Below are positions 1 through 5,242 of a DNA stretch of 6,227 bases, in pieces. Below the pieces are notes generated by a model that was not told where the DNA came from, made no database searches, and worked only from the letters and a program-made list of their open reading frames with translations. Made by a program: the position numbers and the translations under genes. The DNA comes from Lawsonibacter sp. (lineage in GTDB: Bacteria; Bacillota; Clostridia; Oscillospirales; Oscillospiraceae), in assembly GCA_022798855.1 (NCBI GenBank), contig JAAWNI010000133.1, positions 1 through 6,227 of the forward strand, given 5' to 3'. Positions within the stretch are counted from its first letter, which is position 1. The number at the start of each line of letters is the position of its first letter.

Positions 1-23
1 GGGGCGGGGGGATTCCGTTCACA
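1..23 (+). repeat. Partial copy of palindromic repeat, cut by window edge
   Basis: Positions 1-23 repeat the end of the fuller copy at 227-249 base for base, except for one missing A after the G run (GGGGGATTCC here, GGGGGAATTCC there). Both share the tail CCGTTCACA. Only the distal end lies in the window, so the hairpin part of this copy, if present, is to the left. Near identity over this length within 300 bp makes chance unlikely, although low complexity of the G run inflates the match. Confidence 0.7.
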
Positions 24-35
24 GGAAATCTGTAG

Positions 36-72
36 GGCGCGACGACCCCGGCGCGCCGTTCTCTGGCAACGG
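36..72. repeat. Overlapping GC-rich hairpins
   Basis: GGCGCG at 36-41 pairs with CGCGCC at 52-57 around a 10-nt loop. CCGTT at 56-60 pairs with AACGG at 68-72 around a 7-nt loop. The two stems overlap at 56-57, so they are mutually exclusive in part. Neither is followed by a T run, which argues against a terminator. The 11-mer AGGGCGCGACG (34-44) recurs exactly at 5261-5271 in the pgk-tpiA gap, hinting at a dispersed family. Confidence 0.5.
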
Positions 73-88
73 GGGGATTCCATGACAC
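71..88 (+). repeat. Short fragment of the same palindromic repeat
   Basis: GGGGGGATTCC followed by ATGACACA resembles the repeat end seen at 5-22 and 232-249 (GGGGGATTCC/GTTCACA). Only the terminal part is recognisable and no hairpin half is attached, so it may be a decayed remnant or a coincidence of a low-complexity G run. Confidence 0.4.
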
Positions 89-104
89 AAAACAGCTCTA
101 TATT

Positions 105-165
105 ACAGAATCCCCCAGTCAGCGGCTTACGCCGCTGCCAGCTCCCTCAAAGAGGGGGCCTTTGG
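105..165 (-). repeat. Palindromic repeat copy, inverted relative to 187-250
   Basis: This copy contains two hairpins. CAGCGGC (120-126) pairs perfectly with GCCGCTG (131-137) around a TTAC loop. GCTCCCTC (141-148) pairs with GAGGGGGC (152-159) around AAA, with one G-U pair. The outer boundary is ACAGAATCCCCC (105-116). Read in reverse complement, the copy at 187-250 has the same order: GAAT(T)CCCCC, a hairpin with a TTAC-containing loop, then a C-run/AAA/G-run hairpin, then a CTTTGG/CTTGGG tail. The shared architecture identifies the two as inverted copies of one non-coding element. REP/MITE-like elements of this kind are common in gut clostridia. Confidence 0.65.
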
Positions 166-186
166 AACAGAACAAGGACCTCCAAG

Positions 187-250
187 CGCCCAAGCCCCCC
201 CTTGCTAAAGGGGGGTGCCCCCGTAAGGGGCGGGGGAATTCCGTTCACAA
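187..250 (+). repeat. Palindromic repeat copy, right-hand half of mirrored pair
   Basis: CCCCCCTT (196-203) pairs perfectly with AAGGGGGG (208-215) around GCTA. GCCCC (217-221) pairs with GGGGC (227-231) around CGTAA. The copy ends in GGGGGAATTCC and GTTCACA (232-249), the same end as the partial copy at 1-23. It mirrors the copy at 105-165, and the two flank about 20 bp of unrelated sequence. There is no transposase or coding capacity, so any mobility would have to be in trans. Confidence 0.65.
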
Positions 251-296
251 AAGGCCCCTTTCCCCCTGCGGGAGATGAATATTCTTTGACAAGCTG

Positions 297-320
297 AAGC
301 GGCCTTACGGCCGCTTTTTT
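297..320 (+). terminator. Rho-independent terminator facing right, at the MATE gene's 3' end
   Basis: AAGCGGCC (297-304) pairs perfectly with GGCCGCTT (309-316) around the tetraloop TTAC. The T run at 315-320 overlaps the last two stem bases and continues to base 320. The polarity suits a plus-strand transcript from a gene left of the window. On the minus strand the hairpin sits directly after the MATE stop codon, but the following bases (TTCAGCTTGTC) are only moderately T-rich, so it may act there as a weaker, bidirectional terminator. Base 320 is shared with the MATE stop codon. Confidence 0.8.
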
Positions 321-1714
321 CAACTTTTCTCCGGCATGGAGGTGGGGTCGTCCACCACCCGGCTGCCGGCCAGGTCCACCCGGTTGTAGTAAATCAGGGT
401 GAGGACGCTGCACATCAGCCAGCCCAGGGGGTAGCCCGCTGCCACGGGCAGGGGGGTATTGGTGATATAGTTGGTGAGGACAAAGAGATAAATCTGCCGG
501 AACACCACAAAGGAGAACAGCATGATATAGGTGGGGGGCTGGCTGATGCCGGCGCCCCGCAGCGACCCGGCGTATATCTGATTGATGCACACCATCACAT
601 AGCAGGGGCACAGCAGCCGCAGGAACATAACGCCGTAGGCCACCACCTCCGGCTTGTCGTTGAAGAAGGCCACCAGATAGGGGGCCGTTGGCAGGACGAT
701 GGCGGCCAGTCCCAGGGCGATGCCCCAGGAGAGGAACAGGGCCGCCCGGGTCCCCTTTTTGGCCCGCTCCACCTGTCCGGTGCCCAGGTTCTGCCCCACA
801 AAGGTGGTGGCGGCCAGGGCCAGGGACTGGGTGGGGAGCAGCAGGAACTGGTCGATCTTTGTGCAGGAGGTCCAGCCGGACATGCAGTCCAGGCCAAAGA
901 CGTTGATATAAGACTGGACAAACACATTGGAAAAAGAGGTAATGGCCATCTGGAGGGCGGCGGGAATTCCAATCCGGACGATCTGCTTTAAGATCAGGGG
1001 CGACGCCCGCAGCTCCTTGAGACTCAGCCGGACAAAGTCGTCCCCCCGGACCAGCACAGCCAGCACCAGCACCGCCGACACCCCCTGGGACAGGATCGTC
1101 GCGTAGGCCACCCCCTCCACCCCCATGTGGAACCCGATGACAAACAGCAGGTCCAGGGCGATGTTCAGCAGGGCGCAGATCACCAGAAAGTAAAAGGGCC
1201 GCTTGGAGTCCCCCACCGCCCGGAGCACACCGGAGCCCATGTTGTACAGCATCAGGCCCAGCATGCCGGAAAAGTAGATGGTGAGGTAGGTGGTGGCCTC
1301 CGGCACGGCCTGGAGGTCGGTTTTCATCAGCTGGAGCATAGTGGGGATGATGAGAATGCCCAGGGCGGTCAGCACCACCCCCAGGACCAGGGTCATGACA
1401 ATGGAGGTGTGGACCGTCTGCCTGACCTTATCTGGCTTTTTCGCCCCGTAGTACTGGGAGATCACCACGCCCGCGCCGCTGGCCAGCCCCAGAAAGAAAC
1501 CGATGAGCATGTTGATAATAGGTGTGACTGTACCCACGGCGGAATAGGCCGCGTTGCTGACATACCGGCCCACCACCCACAGGTCAACCGTGTTGTATAG
1601 CTGTTGAAACAGATTGCCCAGCAAAAGGGGTATGGCAAAGCGGACCAGGTGGCCCACTACGCTGCCCTCGGTCATATCCACAGCATGTCCGGAGCCCTTT
1701 ACCAGTGCGGACAA
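320..1714 (-). CDS. MATE family multidrug/cation efflux transporter
   Basis: The 464-residue protein is an integral membrane antiporter of the MATE family, which exports cationic drugs or metabolites in exchange for Na+ or H+; the substrate cannot be read from sequence. It has the family's usual length and two homologous halves: roughly residues 22-225 and 240-445, with about twelve hydrophobic segments. Family signatures are the TM1 region RFAIPLLLGNLFQQLYN (25-41), QYYGAKKPDKVRQTV (87-101), the SGVLRAVGDSKRP loop (161-173) and its second-half counterpart AGSLRGAGISQPP (382-394). The start is TTG at 1714-1712, chosen because AGGAGGT (1729-1723) lies 8 nt upstream; the first internal ATG (residue 14) has no such site. 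It lies 89 bp downstream of cinA on the same strand, probably read from the cinA promoter through a hairpin. It is closest in feel to clostridial DinF/NorM-like exporters. Confidence 0.93.
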   Translation of the reverse strand: MSALVKGSGHAVDMTEGSVVGHLVRFAIPLLLGNLFQQLYNTVDLWVVGRYVSNAAYSAVGTVTPIINMLIGFFLGLASGAGVVISQYYGAKKPDKVRQTVHTSIVMTLVLGVVLTALGILIIPTMLQLMKTDLQAVPEATTYLTIYFSGMLGLMLYNMGSGVLRAVGDSKRPFYFLVICALLNIALDLLFVIGFHMGVEGVAYATILSQGVSAVLVLAVLVRGDDFVRLSLKELRASPLILKQIVRIGIPAALQMAITSFSNVFVQSYINVFGLDCMSGWTSCTKIDQFLLLPTQSLALAATTFVGQNLGTGQVERAKKGTRAALFLSWGIALGLAAIVLPTAPYLVAFFNDKPEVVAYGVMFLRLLCPCYVMVCINQIYAGSLRGAGISQPPTYIMLFSFVVFRQIYLFVLTNYITNTPLPVAAGYPLGWLMCSVLTLIYYNRVDLAGSRVVDDPTSMPEKS

Positions 1715-1722
1715 ATTGATCT

Positions 1723-1729
1723 ACCTCCT
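1723..1729 (-). promoter_or_regulatory. Ribosome binding site deciding a TTG start (MATE gene)
   Basis: Read on the minus strand this is AGGAGGT, eight bases before TTG (1714-1712). It is the only strong Shine-Dalgarno match near the 5' end of the frame and therefore sets the start at TTG rather than at the ATG 39 bases further in. Confidence 0.75.
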
Positions 1730-1750
1730 AAAAAATCAAATATCCCAATG

Positions 1751-1770
1751 GGCCGGCCTGCGGGCCGGCC
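1751..1770 (-). promoter_or_regulatory. Perfect GC hairpin between cinA and the MATE gene
   Basis: GGCCGGCC at 1751-1758 and again at 1763-1770, around TGCG, form an 8-bp all-GC stem. Each arm is itself a palindrome. On the minus strand the next bases are CATTGGGATATTTGATTTTTT, so the T run starts about 15 bases after the stem. That is too far for a textbook terminator, and it is directly followed by the MATE ribosome binding site. A partial terminator, attenuator or mRNA-processing hairpin that lowers MATE expression relative to cinA is my inference. A smaller palindrome, GCGGGACCCGC, lies at 1776-1786. Confidence 0.55.
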
Positions 1771-1803
1771 TTCGTGCGGGACCCGCCGCCGTTTTTCCGC
1801 GCG

Positions 1804-3063
1804 TCAATCTCCGTAGTCCAGTCCGGACAGATACCGCCGGGCCAGGTCAAAGGCGTGGCTGGCGGTCTGGGTGCGCAGGCGCTCCCGCATGGGGCGGGCG
1901 CCCAGGTGGAGGGCCCGGACGCGGGTGCCCTCCGGGGTGGCGATAGCTACGAACATGGTGCCCACCTCGCTGCCCCGGTCGTCCCGGTCCGGCCCGGCCA
2001 CGCCGGTGGAGGACAGGGCGATGTCACAGCCCAGCACCCGCCTGGCCCCCTCGGCCATGGCGGCGGCCACCTCTCCGGACACCGCCCCGAGCCGGTTCAG
2101 CATGTCCTGTGGGACCCCCAGGACGCCGGCCTTGATTTCGTTTGTGTAGGACACAATCCCTCCCCTGAAGGCGGCGGAAGCCCCGGGGACGTCGGTGAGC
2201 CGCTTGGCCATCAAGCCGCCGGTGCAGCTCTCCGCCGTACCGATAGTCAGGCCTTTCTCCTTCAAATCACGGATCACAACATACTCCAGAGAGGGCACAT
2301 CCACCCCGTACACCTTGTCGCCGAACAGCTCCCTCACCTGGGCCACGGTGGGCTGGAGGAGTGCCTGGGCTTCCTCGTCCGCCGCCGCCTTGGCGGTGAC
2401 CCGCAGCTCGCACTCCCCCTCCTTGGCGTAGGGGGCCAGGGTGGGGTTGGACATGGCGTTCATCTGGTCCCGCAGCTGGGCTTCCATGGTGGACTCCCCG
2501 ATGCCGAACAGCTTGATGGTGTGGGATGCGATGACCCCCTCGGACAGGGACAGCAGGTAGGGCTTCGCCCGGTACTGGAACATGGGCCGGCACTCGCTGG
2601 GGGGGCCGGGGAGCATGATGACGTGGACCCCGTCCGCTTCAAAGGCGCAGCCGGGGGCGGTGCCCCAGTCGTTGGGCAGGATGGTGCACCCCTCGGGGAG
2701 CATGGCCTGCTGGAGGTTGTTGTCCGTCATGGTCCGGCCGATACGATTAAAATAGGAGCGGATGCGCTCCGCCGAACCCTCGTCAAAGACCAGCTTCCTG
2801 CCAAAGGCTTCGGCCAGCACGTTTTTGGTCAGATCGTCGCAGGTGGGCCCCAGGCCTCCGGTGGTGATGATGATGTCCGCCCGCTTTTTGGCCAGGGCCA
2901 CCGCTTCCTCAGCCCGCTGGAGGTTATCACCCACCACGGTGTGCCAAAAGACATTCAGCCCCAGCTCGCTCAGCCCCTGGGACAGCATCTGGGCATCAGT
3001 GTTGGCGATATTTCCCAGAAGCAGCTCGGTCCCCACCGATAAAATTTCAACTGTATGAGACAT
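1804..3063 (-). CDS. cinA: CinA: nucleotide-pyrophosphatase-like plus NMN deamidase protein
   Basis: The full-length two-domain CinA protein has 419 residues, the family's normal size. The N-terminal MoaB/MogA-like domain (about 1-170) carries GTELLLGNIANTDA (11-24), TTGGLGPTCDD (67-77) and PGPPSE (152-157). In characterised relatives this domain hydrolyses ADP-ribose. The C-terminal PncC domain (about 255-415) carries AESCTGG (277-283, with the probable catalytic Ser279) and STGVAGP (352-358). It deamidates nicotinamide mononucleotide to the nicotinate form, recycling NAD breakdown products. The protein is cytoplasmic. In naturally competent bacteria cinA is linked to recA and competence; no recA is visible here, so a pyridine-nucleotide salvage role is the safer reading. 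ATG at 3063-3061 is preceded by GGAGGT (3076-3071) with 7-nt spacing. The gene is divergent from trmL and has its own extended -10 promoter. Confidence 0.96.
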   Translation of the reverse strand: MSHTVEILSVGTELLLGNIANTDAQMLSQGLSELGLNVFWHTVVGDNLQRAEEAVALAKKRADIIITTGGLGPTCDDLTKNVLAEAFGRKLVFDEGSAERIRSYFNRIGRTMTDNNLQQAMLPEGCTILPNDWGTAPGCAFEADGVHVIMLPGPPSECRPMFQYRAKPYLLSLSEGVIASHTIKLFGIGESTMEAQLRDQMNAMSNPTLAPYAKEGECELRVTAKAAADEEAQALLQPTVAQVRELFGDKVYGVDVPSLEYVVIRDLKEKGLTIGTAESCTGGLMAKRLTDVPGASAAFRGGIVSYTNEIKAGVLGVPQDMLNRLGAVSGEVAAAMAEGARRVLGCDIALSSTGVAGPDRDDRGSEVGTMFVAIATPEGTRVRALHLGARPMRERLRTQTASHAFDLARRYLSGLDYGD

Positions 3064-3070
3064 AATAAAA

Positions 3071-3076
3071 ACCTCC
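3071..3076 (-). promoter_or_regulatory. cinA ribosome binding site
   Basis: GGAGGT on the minus strand lies seven bases before ATG at 3063-3061. It fixes the annotated start, which also matches the usual CinA N-terminus just ahead of the EILSVGTELLLG motif. Confidence 0.85.
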
Positions 3077-3108
3077 GCATCCTTGGGTACTGTGATAAGA
3101 ATAAGGGT

Positions 3109-3117
3109 ATTATAGCA
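3109..3117 (-). promoter_or_regulatory. Extended -10 promoter for cinA
   Basis: The minus strand reads TGCTATAAT, a perfect TATAAT with the TGn extension. The hexamer at the expected -35 distance (about 3132-3137, TACCCC) is poor, as is common for extended -10 promoters. Transcription would begin near 3101, giving an untranslated leader of roughly 35-40 bases carrying the cinA ribosome binding site. No operator is recognisable. Confidence 0.65.
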
Positions 3118-3210
3118 TGAATCAAGAGAAAGGGGTAGCTATTTTCCAGCTTCCGGAACAATTTTTGTCTAATTTTCGCAAACTCCAGGAAATAACTGGT
3201 AAACCAAGGG

Positions 3211-3228
3211 CGGCAGAGCCGTTTTTTT
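3211..3228 (+). terminator. Weak terminator-like hairpin in the divergent region
   Basis: CGGC (3211-3214) pairs with GCCG (3218-3221) around AGA and is followed by seven T (3222-3228). The stem is only 4 bp, so it is marginal on its own, and no plus-strand gene or clear promoter lies upstream of it. It could end a short unannotated RNA or be fortuitous. Confidence 0.3.
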
Positions 3229-3377
3229 GACTGATTTCCGCCGCTTTTCTTCGGCACATTGCCACAAAATTCCCGTTAGAAAAGCCAGCAAATCTAAAAA
3301 ACATCCAAAGAACCATGGGAACAACTTATATTTCAAGACTTTTGTGAAGTTTTTGCAATGATTCGACCATTTTACAG

Positions 3378-3406
3378 TTGAAATTTTTTCCGGAATGGAC
3401 TACAAT
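3378..3406 (+). promoter_or_regulatory. Sigma-A promoter of the trmL-pgk-tpiA unit
   Basis: TTGAAA (3378-3383), a 17-bp spacer, and TACAAT (3401-3406): two near-consensus hexamers at the ideal distance. The expected start point is about 3413, leaving a leader of only about 23 bases before the trmL start codon. I find no comparable promoter in front of pgk or tpiA, so this one probably drives all three genes. Confidence 0.8.
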
Positions 3407-3421
3407 AGGACCCGCAAGAGC

Positions 3422-3429
3422 AAGGAGGG
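3422..3429 (+). promoter_or_regulatory. trmL ribosome binding site deciding a GTG start
   Basis: AAGGAGGG lies six bases before GTG at 3436. An ATG two bases earlier (3434) sits in another frame and meets a stop after one further codon (ATG TGC TGA), so it cannot start trmL. The protein MLNIVLVEPEIPQNTGN encoded from the GTG matches the expected family N-terminus. Confidence 0.85.
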
Positions 3430-3435
3430 CCTAAT

Positions 3436-3924
3436 GTGCTGAACATCGTACTGGTCGAGCCGGAGATTCCCCAAAATACCGGCAACATTGCCCGCACCTG
3501 CGCCGCCACCCGCAGCCGGCTCCACTTGGTCAGGCCCCTGGGCTTTGACATCAGTGAGCGGGCTGTGAAGCGGGCGGGCCTGGACTACTGGCATATGGTA
3601 GACCTGCGAGTCTATGACAGCCTGGACCACTTCTTTGCGGTAAACCCCAGCCCGGACCTGTGGTTAGCCACCACTAAGGCCCCTCAGGACTACACCCAGG
3701 CACAGTTTCAGGAGGGCTGCTGGCTCATGTTCGGCAAGGAGACGGCCGGCCTGCCTTTGGACCTGCGCCAGCGCTGGCGGGACCGTTGCCTCCGCATCCC
3801 CATGCGGGCCGACGCCCGGAGCCTGAATCTGGCCAACTCTGTCGCCATCCTCACCTATGAGGCGCTGCGGCAGCTCGGTTTTCCCCATCTGTCCGGCACA
3901 GGAGAGATGGGCCAAACCATGTGA
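3436..3924 (+). CDS. trmL: tRNA (cytidine(34)-2'-O)-methyltransferase TrmL, SPOUT family
   Basis: This 162-residue SPOUT-class enzyme methylates the 2'-OH of the wobble nucleotide (C34 or modified U34) of leucine tRNAs using S-adenosylmethionine; the reaction is known from E. coli TrmL (YibK), whose length it matches. Visible signatures are the N-terminal PEIPQNTGNIARTC (9-22), RAGLDYW (46-52), and the C-terminal knot elements FGKETAGLP (99-107) and RSLNLANSVAI (128-138), which form the SAM-binding trefoil. Such enzymes work as cytoplasmic dimers. It starts with GTG and is the first gene after a near-consensus promoter, ending 46 bp before pgk. Placement ahead of glycolytic genes is probably co-transcription of housekeeping functions rather than a shared pathway. 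The C-terminal tail after residue 150 is unconserved. A different SPOUT tRNA/rRNA target is possible but less likely at this length. Confidence 0.93.
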   Translation: MLNIVLVEPEIPQNTGNIARTCAATRSRLHLVRPLGFDISERAVKRAGLDYWHMVDLRVYDSLDHFFAVNPSPDLWLATTKAPQDYTQAQFQEGCWLMFGKETAGLPLDLRQRWRDRCLRIPMRADARSLNLANSVAILTYEALRQLGFPHLSGTGEMGQTM

Positions 3925-3953
3925 CCCCCAGTATTGTCACCTTTACGAAAAGG

Positions 3954-3960
3954 AAAGGAG
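3954..3960 (+). promoter_or_regulatory. pgk ribosome binding site
   Basis: AAAGGAG lies 10 bases before ATG at 3971. The same frame stays open for 38 codons upstream, into trmL, but no ribosome binding site or family similarity supports an earlier start. The protein from 3971 begins MNYNKKTVKDIDVKGKKVLLRCDFN, as phosphoglycerate kinases do. Confidence 0.8.
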
Positions 3961-3970
3961 TCAAGAGAAT

Positions 3971-5242
3971 ATGAACTACAACAAGAAGACGGTAAAAGAC
4001 ATCGACGTCAAGGGCAAAAAGGTTCTTCTGCGCTGCGATTTCAACGTTCCTATGGCTAAGGACGGCAGCGGCGTCATCACTGACGACAAGCGCATCCGGG
4101 CCGCCCTGCCCACCATCCAGTACCTGCTGGACCAGGGCGCGGCGGTGATCGCCTGCTCCCACATGGGCAAGCCGGCGGCCACCTTCGAGTCCTACAAGAA
4201 GAAACAGCTGGAGAAGGGCAAGGACGAGGCCTCCATCACTGAGGAGAAGTGGCAGAAGTCCCTGGCCGAGCTGCGCATGGAGCCGGTGGCCGCCCGCCTC
4301 AGCGAGCTGCTGGGCAAGCCGGTGGTCCTGGCGGACGACGTGGTAGGCCCCGACGCCCAGGCCAAGGCCGCCGCCCTGAAGCCCGGCGAGATCCTCCTGC
4401 TCCAGAATACCCGCTTTGAGAAGGGCGAGACAAAGAACGACCCCGCCCTGGCCAAGGCCATGGCTGACATGGCTGAGGTATATGTATCCGACGCCTTCGG
4501 CGCCGTCCACCGCGCCCACGCTTCCACCGCCGGCGTGGCCGGCTGCCTGCCCGCCGTCTCCGGCTTCCTGATCCAGAAGGAGCTGGACTTCATCGGCGGC
4601 GCCCTGGCCAGCCCCAAGCGCCCCCTGGTGGCCATCCTGGGCGGGTCCAAGGTATCCTCCAAGATCGGCGTCATTAACAACCTCCTGGAAATCGCCGACA
4701 CCATCATCATCGGCGGCGGCATGGCCTACACCTTCTCCGCCGCCCAGGGCGGCAAGGTGGGCGACTCCCTCCTGGAAGCCGACTGGAAGGACTACTCCCT
4801 GGAGATGATCCAGAAGGCCAAGGACAAGGGCGTCAAGCTGCTCCTCCCCGTGGACACCGTCATTGCCGACAAGTTCGCCCCCGACGCGGAGAGCAAGGTG
4901 GTCAAGGCCGGCGAGATCCCAGACGGCTGGCAGGGCCTGGACATCGGCCCCGAGACGGTGGAGCTGTACTGCGGCGCCGTGGCCGACGCGGGCACCGTCA
5001 TCTGGAACGGCCCCATGGGCGTGTTTGAGTTCGACAAGTTCGCCGTGGGCACCAAGGCCGTGGCCGAAGCCCTCAGCAAGACCAACGCCATCACCATCAT
5101 TGGCGGCGGCGACTCCGCGGCCGCTGTGCAGCAGCTGGGCTACGCCGACAAGATGAGCCACATCTCCACCGGCGGCGGCGCTTCCCTGGAGTTTATGGAG
5201 GGTAAGGAGCTGCCCGGTGTCGCCTGCCTGCTGGATCAATAA
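3971..5242 (+). CDS. pgk: Phosphoglycerate kinase
   Basis: Pgk transfers phosphate from 1,3-bisphosphoglycerate to ADP, the first ATP-yielding step of lower glycolysis, in the cytoplasm. The N-domain carries RCDFNVP (21-27), SHMGKP (63-68), NTRFEKGE (146-153) and DAFGAVHRAHAS (174-185). The C-domain carries AILGGSKVSSKI (221-232), the GGGMAYTF turn (248-255), WNGPMGVFE (345-353) and the nucleotide-binding IGGGDSAAA (377-385). Four of the five arginines of the 3-phosphoglycerate patch are present (R21, R41, R148, R181); the one in the usual SHLGRP motif is Lys67. At 423 residues it is some 20-30 longer than most bacterial enzymes because of a Lys/Glu-rich insertion at about 70-101. Codons are almost all C- or G-ending with AAG for Lys, fitting high expression. 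It follows trmL by 46 bp and precedes tpiA by 115 bp; no gap gene is adjacent. Confidence 0.97.
   Translation: MNYNKKTVKDIDVKGKKVLLRCDFNVPMAKDGSGVITDDKRIRAALPTIQYLLDQGAAVIACSHMGKPAATFESYKKKQLEKGKDEASITEEKWQKSLAELRMEPVAARLSELLGKPVVLADDVVGPDAQAKAAALKPGEILLLQNTRFEKGETKNDPALAKAMADMAEVYVSDAFGAVHRAHASTAGVAGCLPAVSGFLIQKELDFIGGALASPKRPLVAILGGSKVSSKIGVINNLLEIADTIIIGGGMAYTFSAAQGGKVGDSLLEADWKDYSLEMIQKAKDKGVKLLLPVDTVIADKFAPDAESKVVKAGEIPDGWQGLDIGPETVELYCGAVADAGTVIWNGPMGVFEFDKFAVGTKAVAEALSKTNAITIIGGGDSAAAVQQLGYADKMSHISTGGGASLEFMEGKELPGVACLLDQ

Larger units (their letters stand above)
1..319. other. Gene-free intergenic region with palindromic repeats
   Basis: No credible coding sequence is present. The only sizeable open frame (82-297, plus) is rich in Pro, Gly and Arg, lacks a ribosome binding site and runs straight through hairpins. 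The content is GC-rich palindromic repeats (partial copies at 1-23 and 71-88, fuller copies at 105-165 and 187-250), an overlapping pair of hairpins at 36-72, and a terminator at 297-320. The stretch 253-296 shows nothing I can name. Confidence 0.75.
3064..3435. other. Divergent intergenic region between cinA and trmL
   Basis: This gene-free stretch is clearly more AT-rich than its flanks. It holds the cinA ribosome binding site and extended -10 promoter at its left end (3071-3117), and the trmL promoter and ribosome binding site at its right end (3378-3429). Between them, 3120-3375 has only a 4-bp hairpin with a T7 run (3211-3228) and minor imperfect palindromes such as TTCCGGAA (3151-3158). 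The 64-codon open frame on the minus strand (3316-3122) has no ribosome binding site and I do not call it. Confidence 0.7.

Noticed and set aside
1..250. CRISPR array
   Set aside because: The repeats are few, palindromic, G/C-run based, in opposite orientations and unevenly spaced; there are no unique spacers of constant length and no cas gene.
82..297. 71-codon open frame in the left intergenic region
   Set aside because: No ribosome binding site, composition dictated by G and C runs, and it crosses four hairpin arms of the repeat cluster.
1774..3042. 422-codon open frame on the plus strand, opposite cinA
   Set aside because: The product is Gly/Pro/His/Gln-rich with no family motifs; the opposite strand encodes a full-length CinA with both catalytic signatures.
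3122..3316. 64-codon minus-strand frame in the divergent region
   Set aside because: No Shine-Dalgarno sequence before its ATG, no recognisable family, and it lies upstream of the well-formed cinA promoter.
3857..3970. 38-codon N-terminal extension of pgk
   Set aside because: The frame is open by chance inside trmL. The ATG at 3971 has a proper ribosome binding site and gives the family N-terminus.
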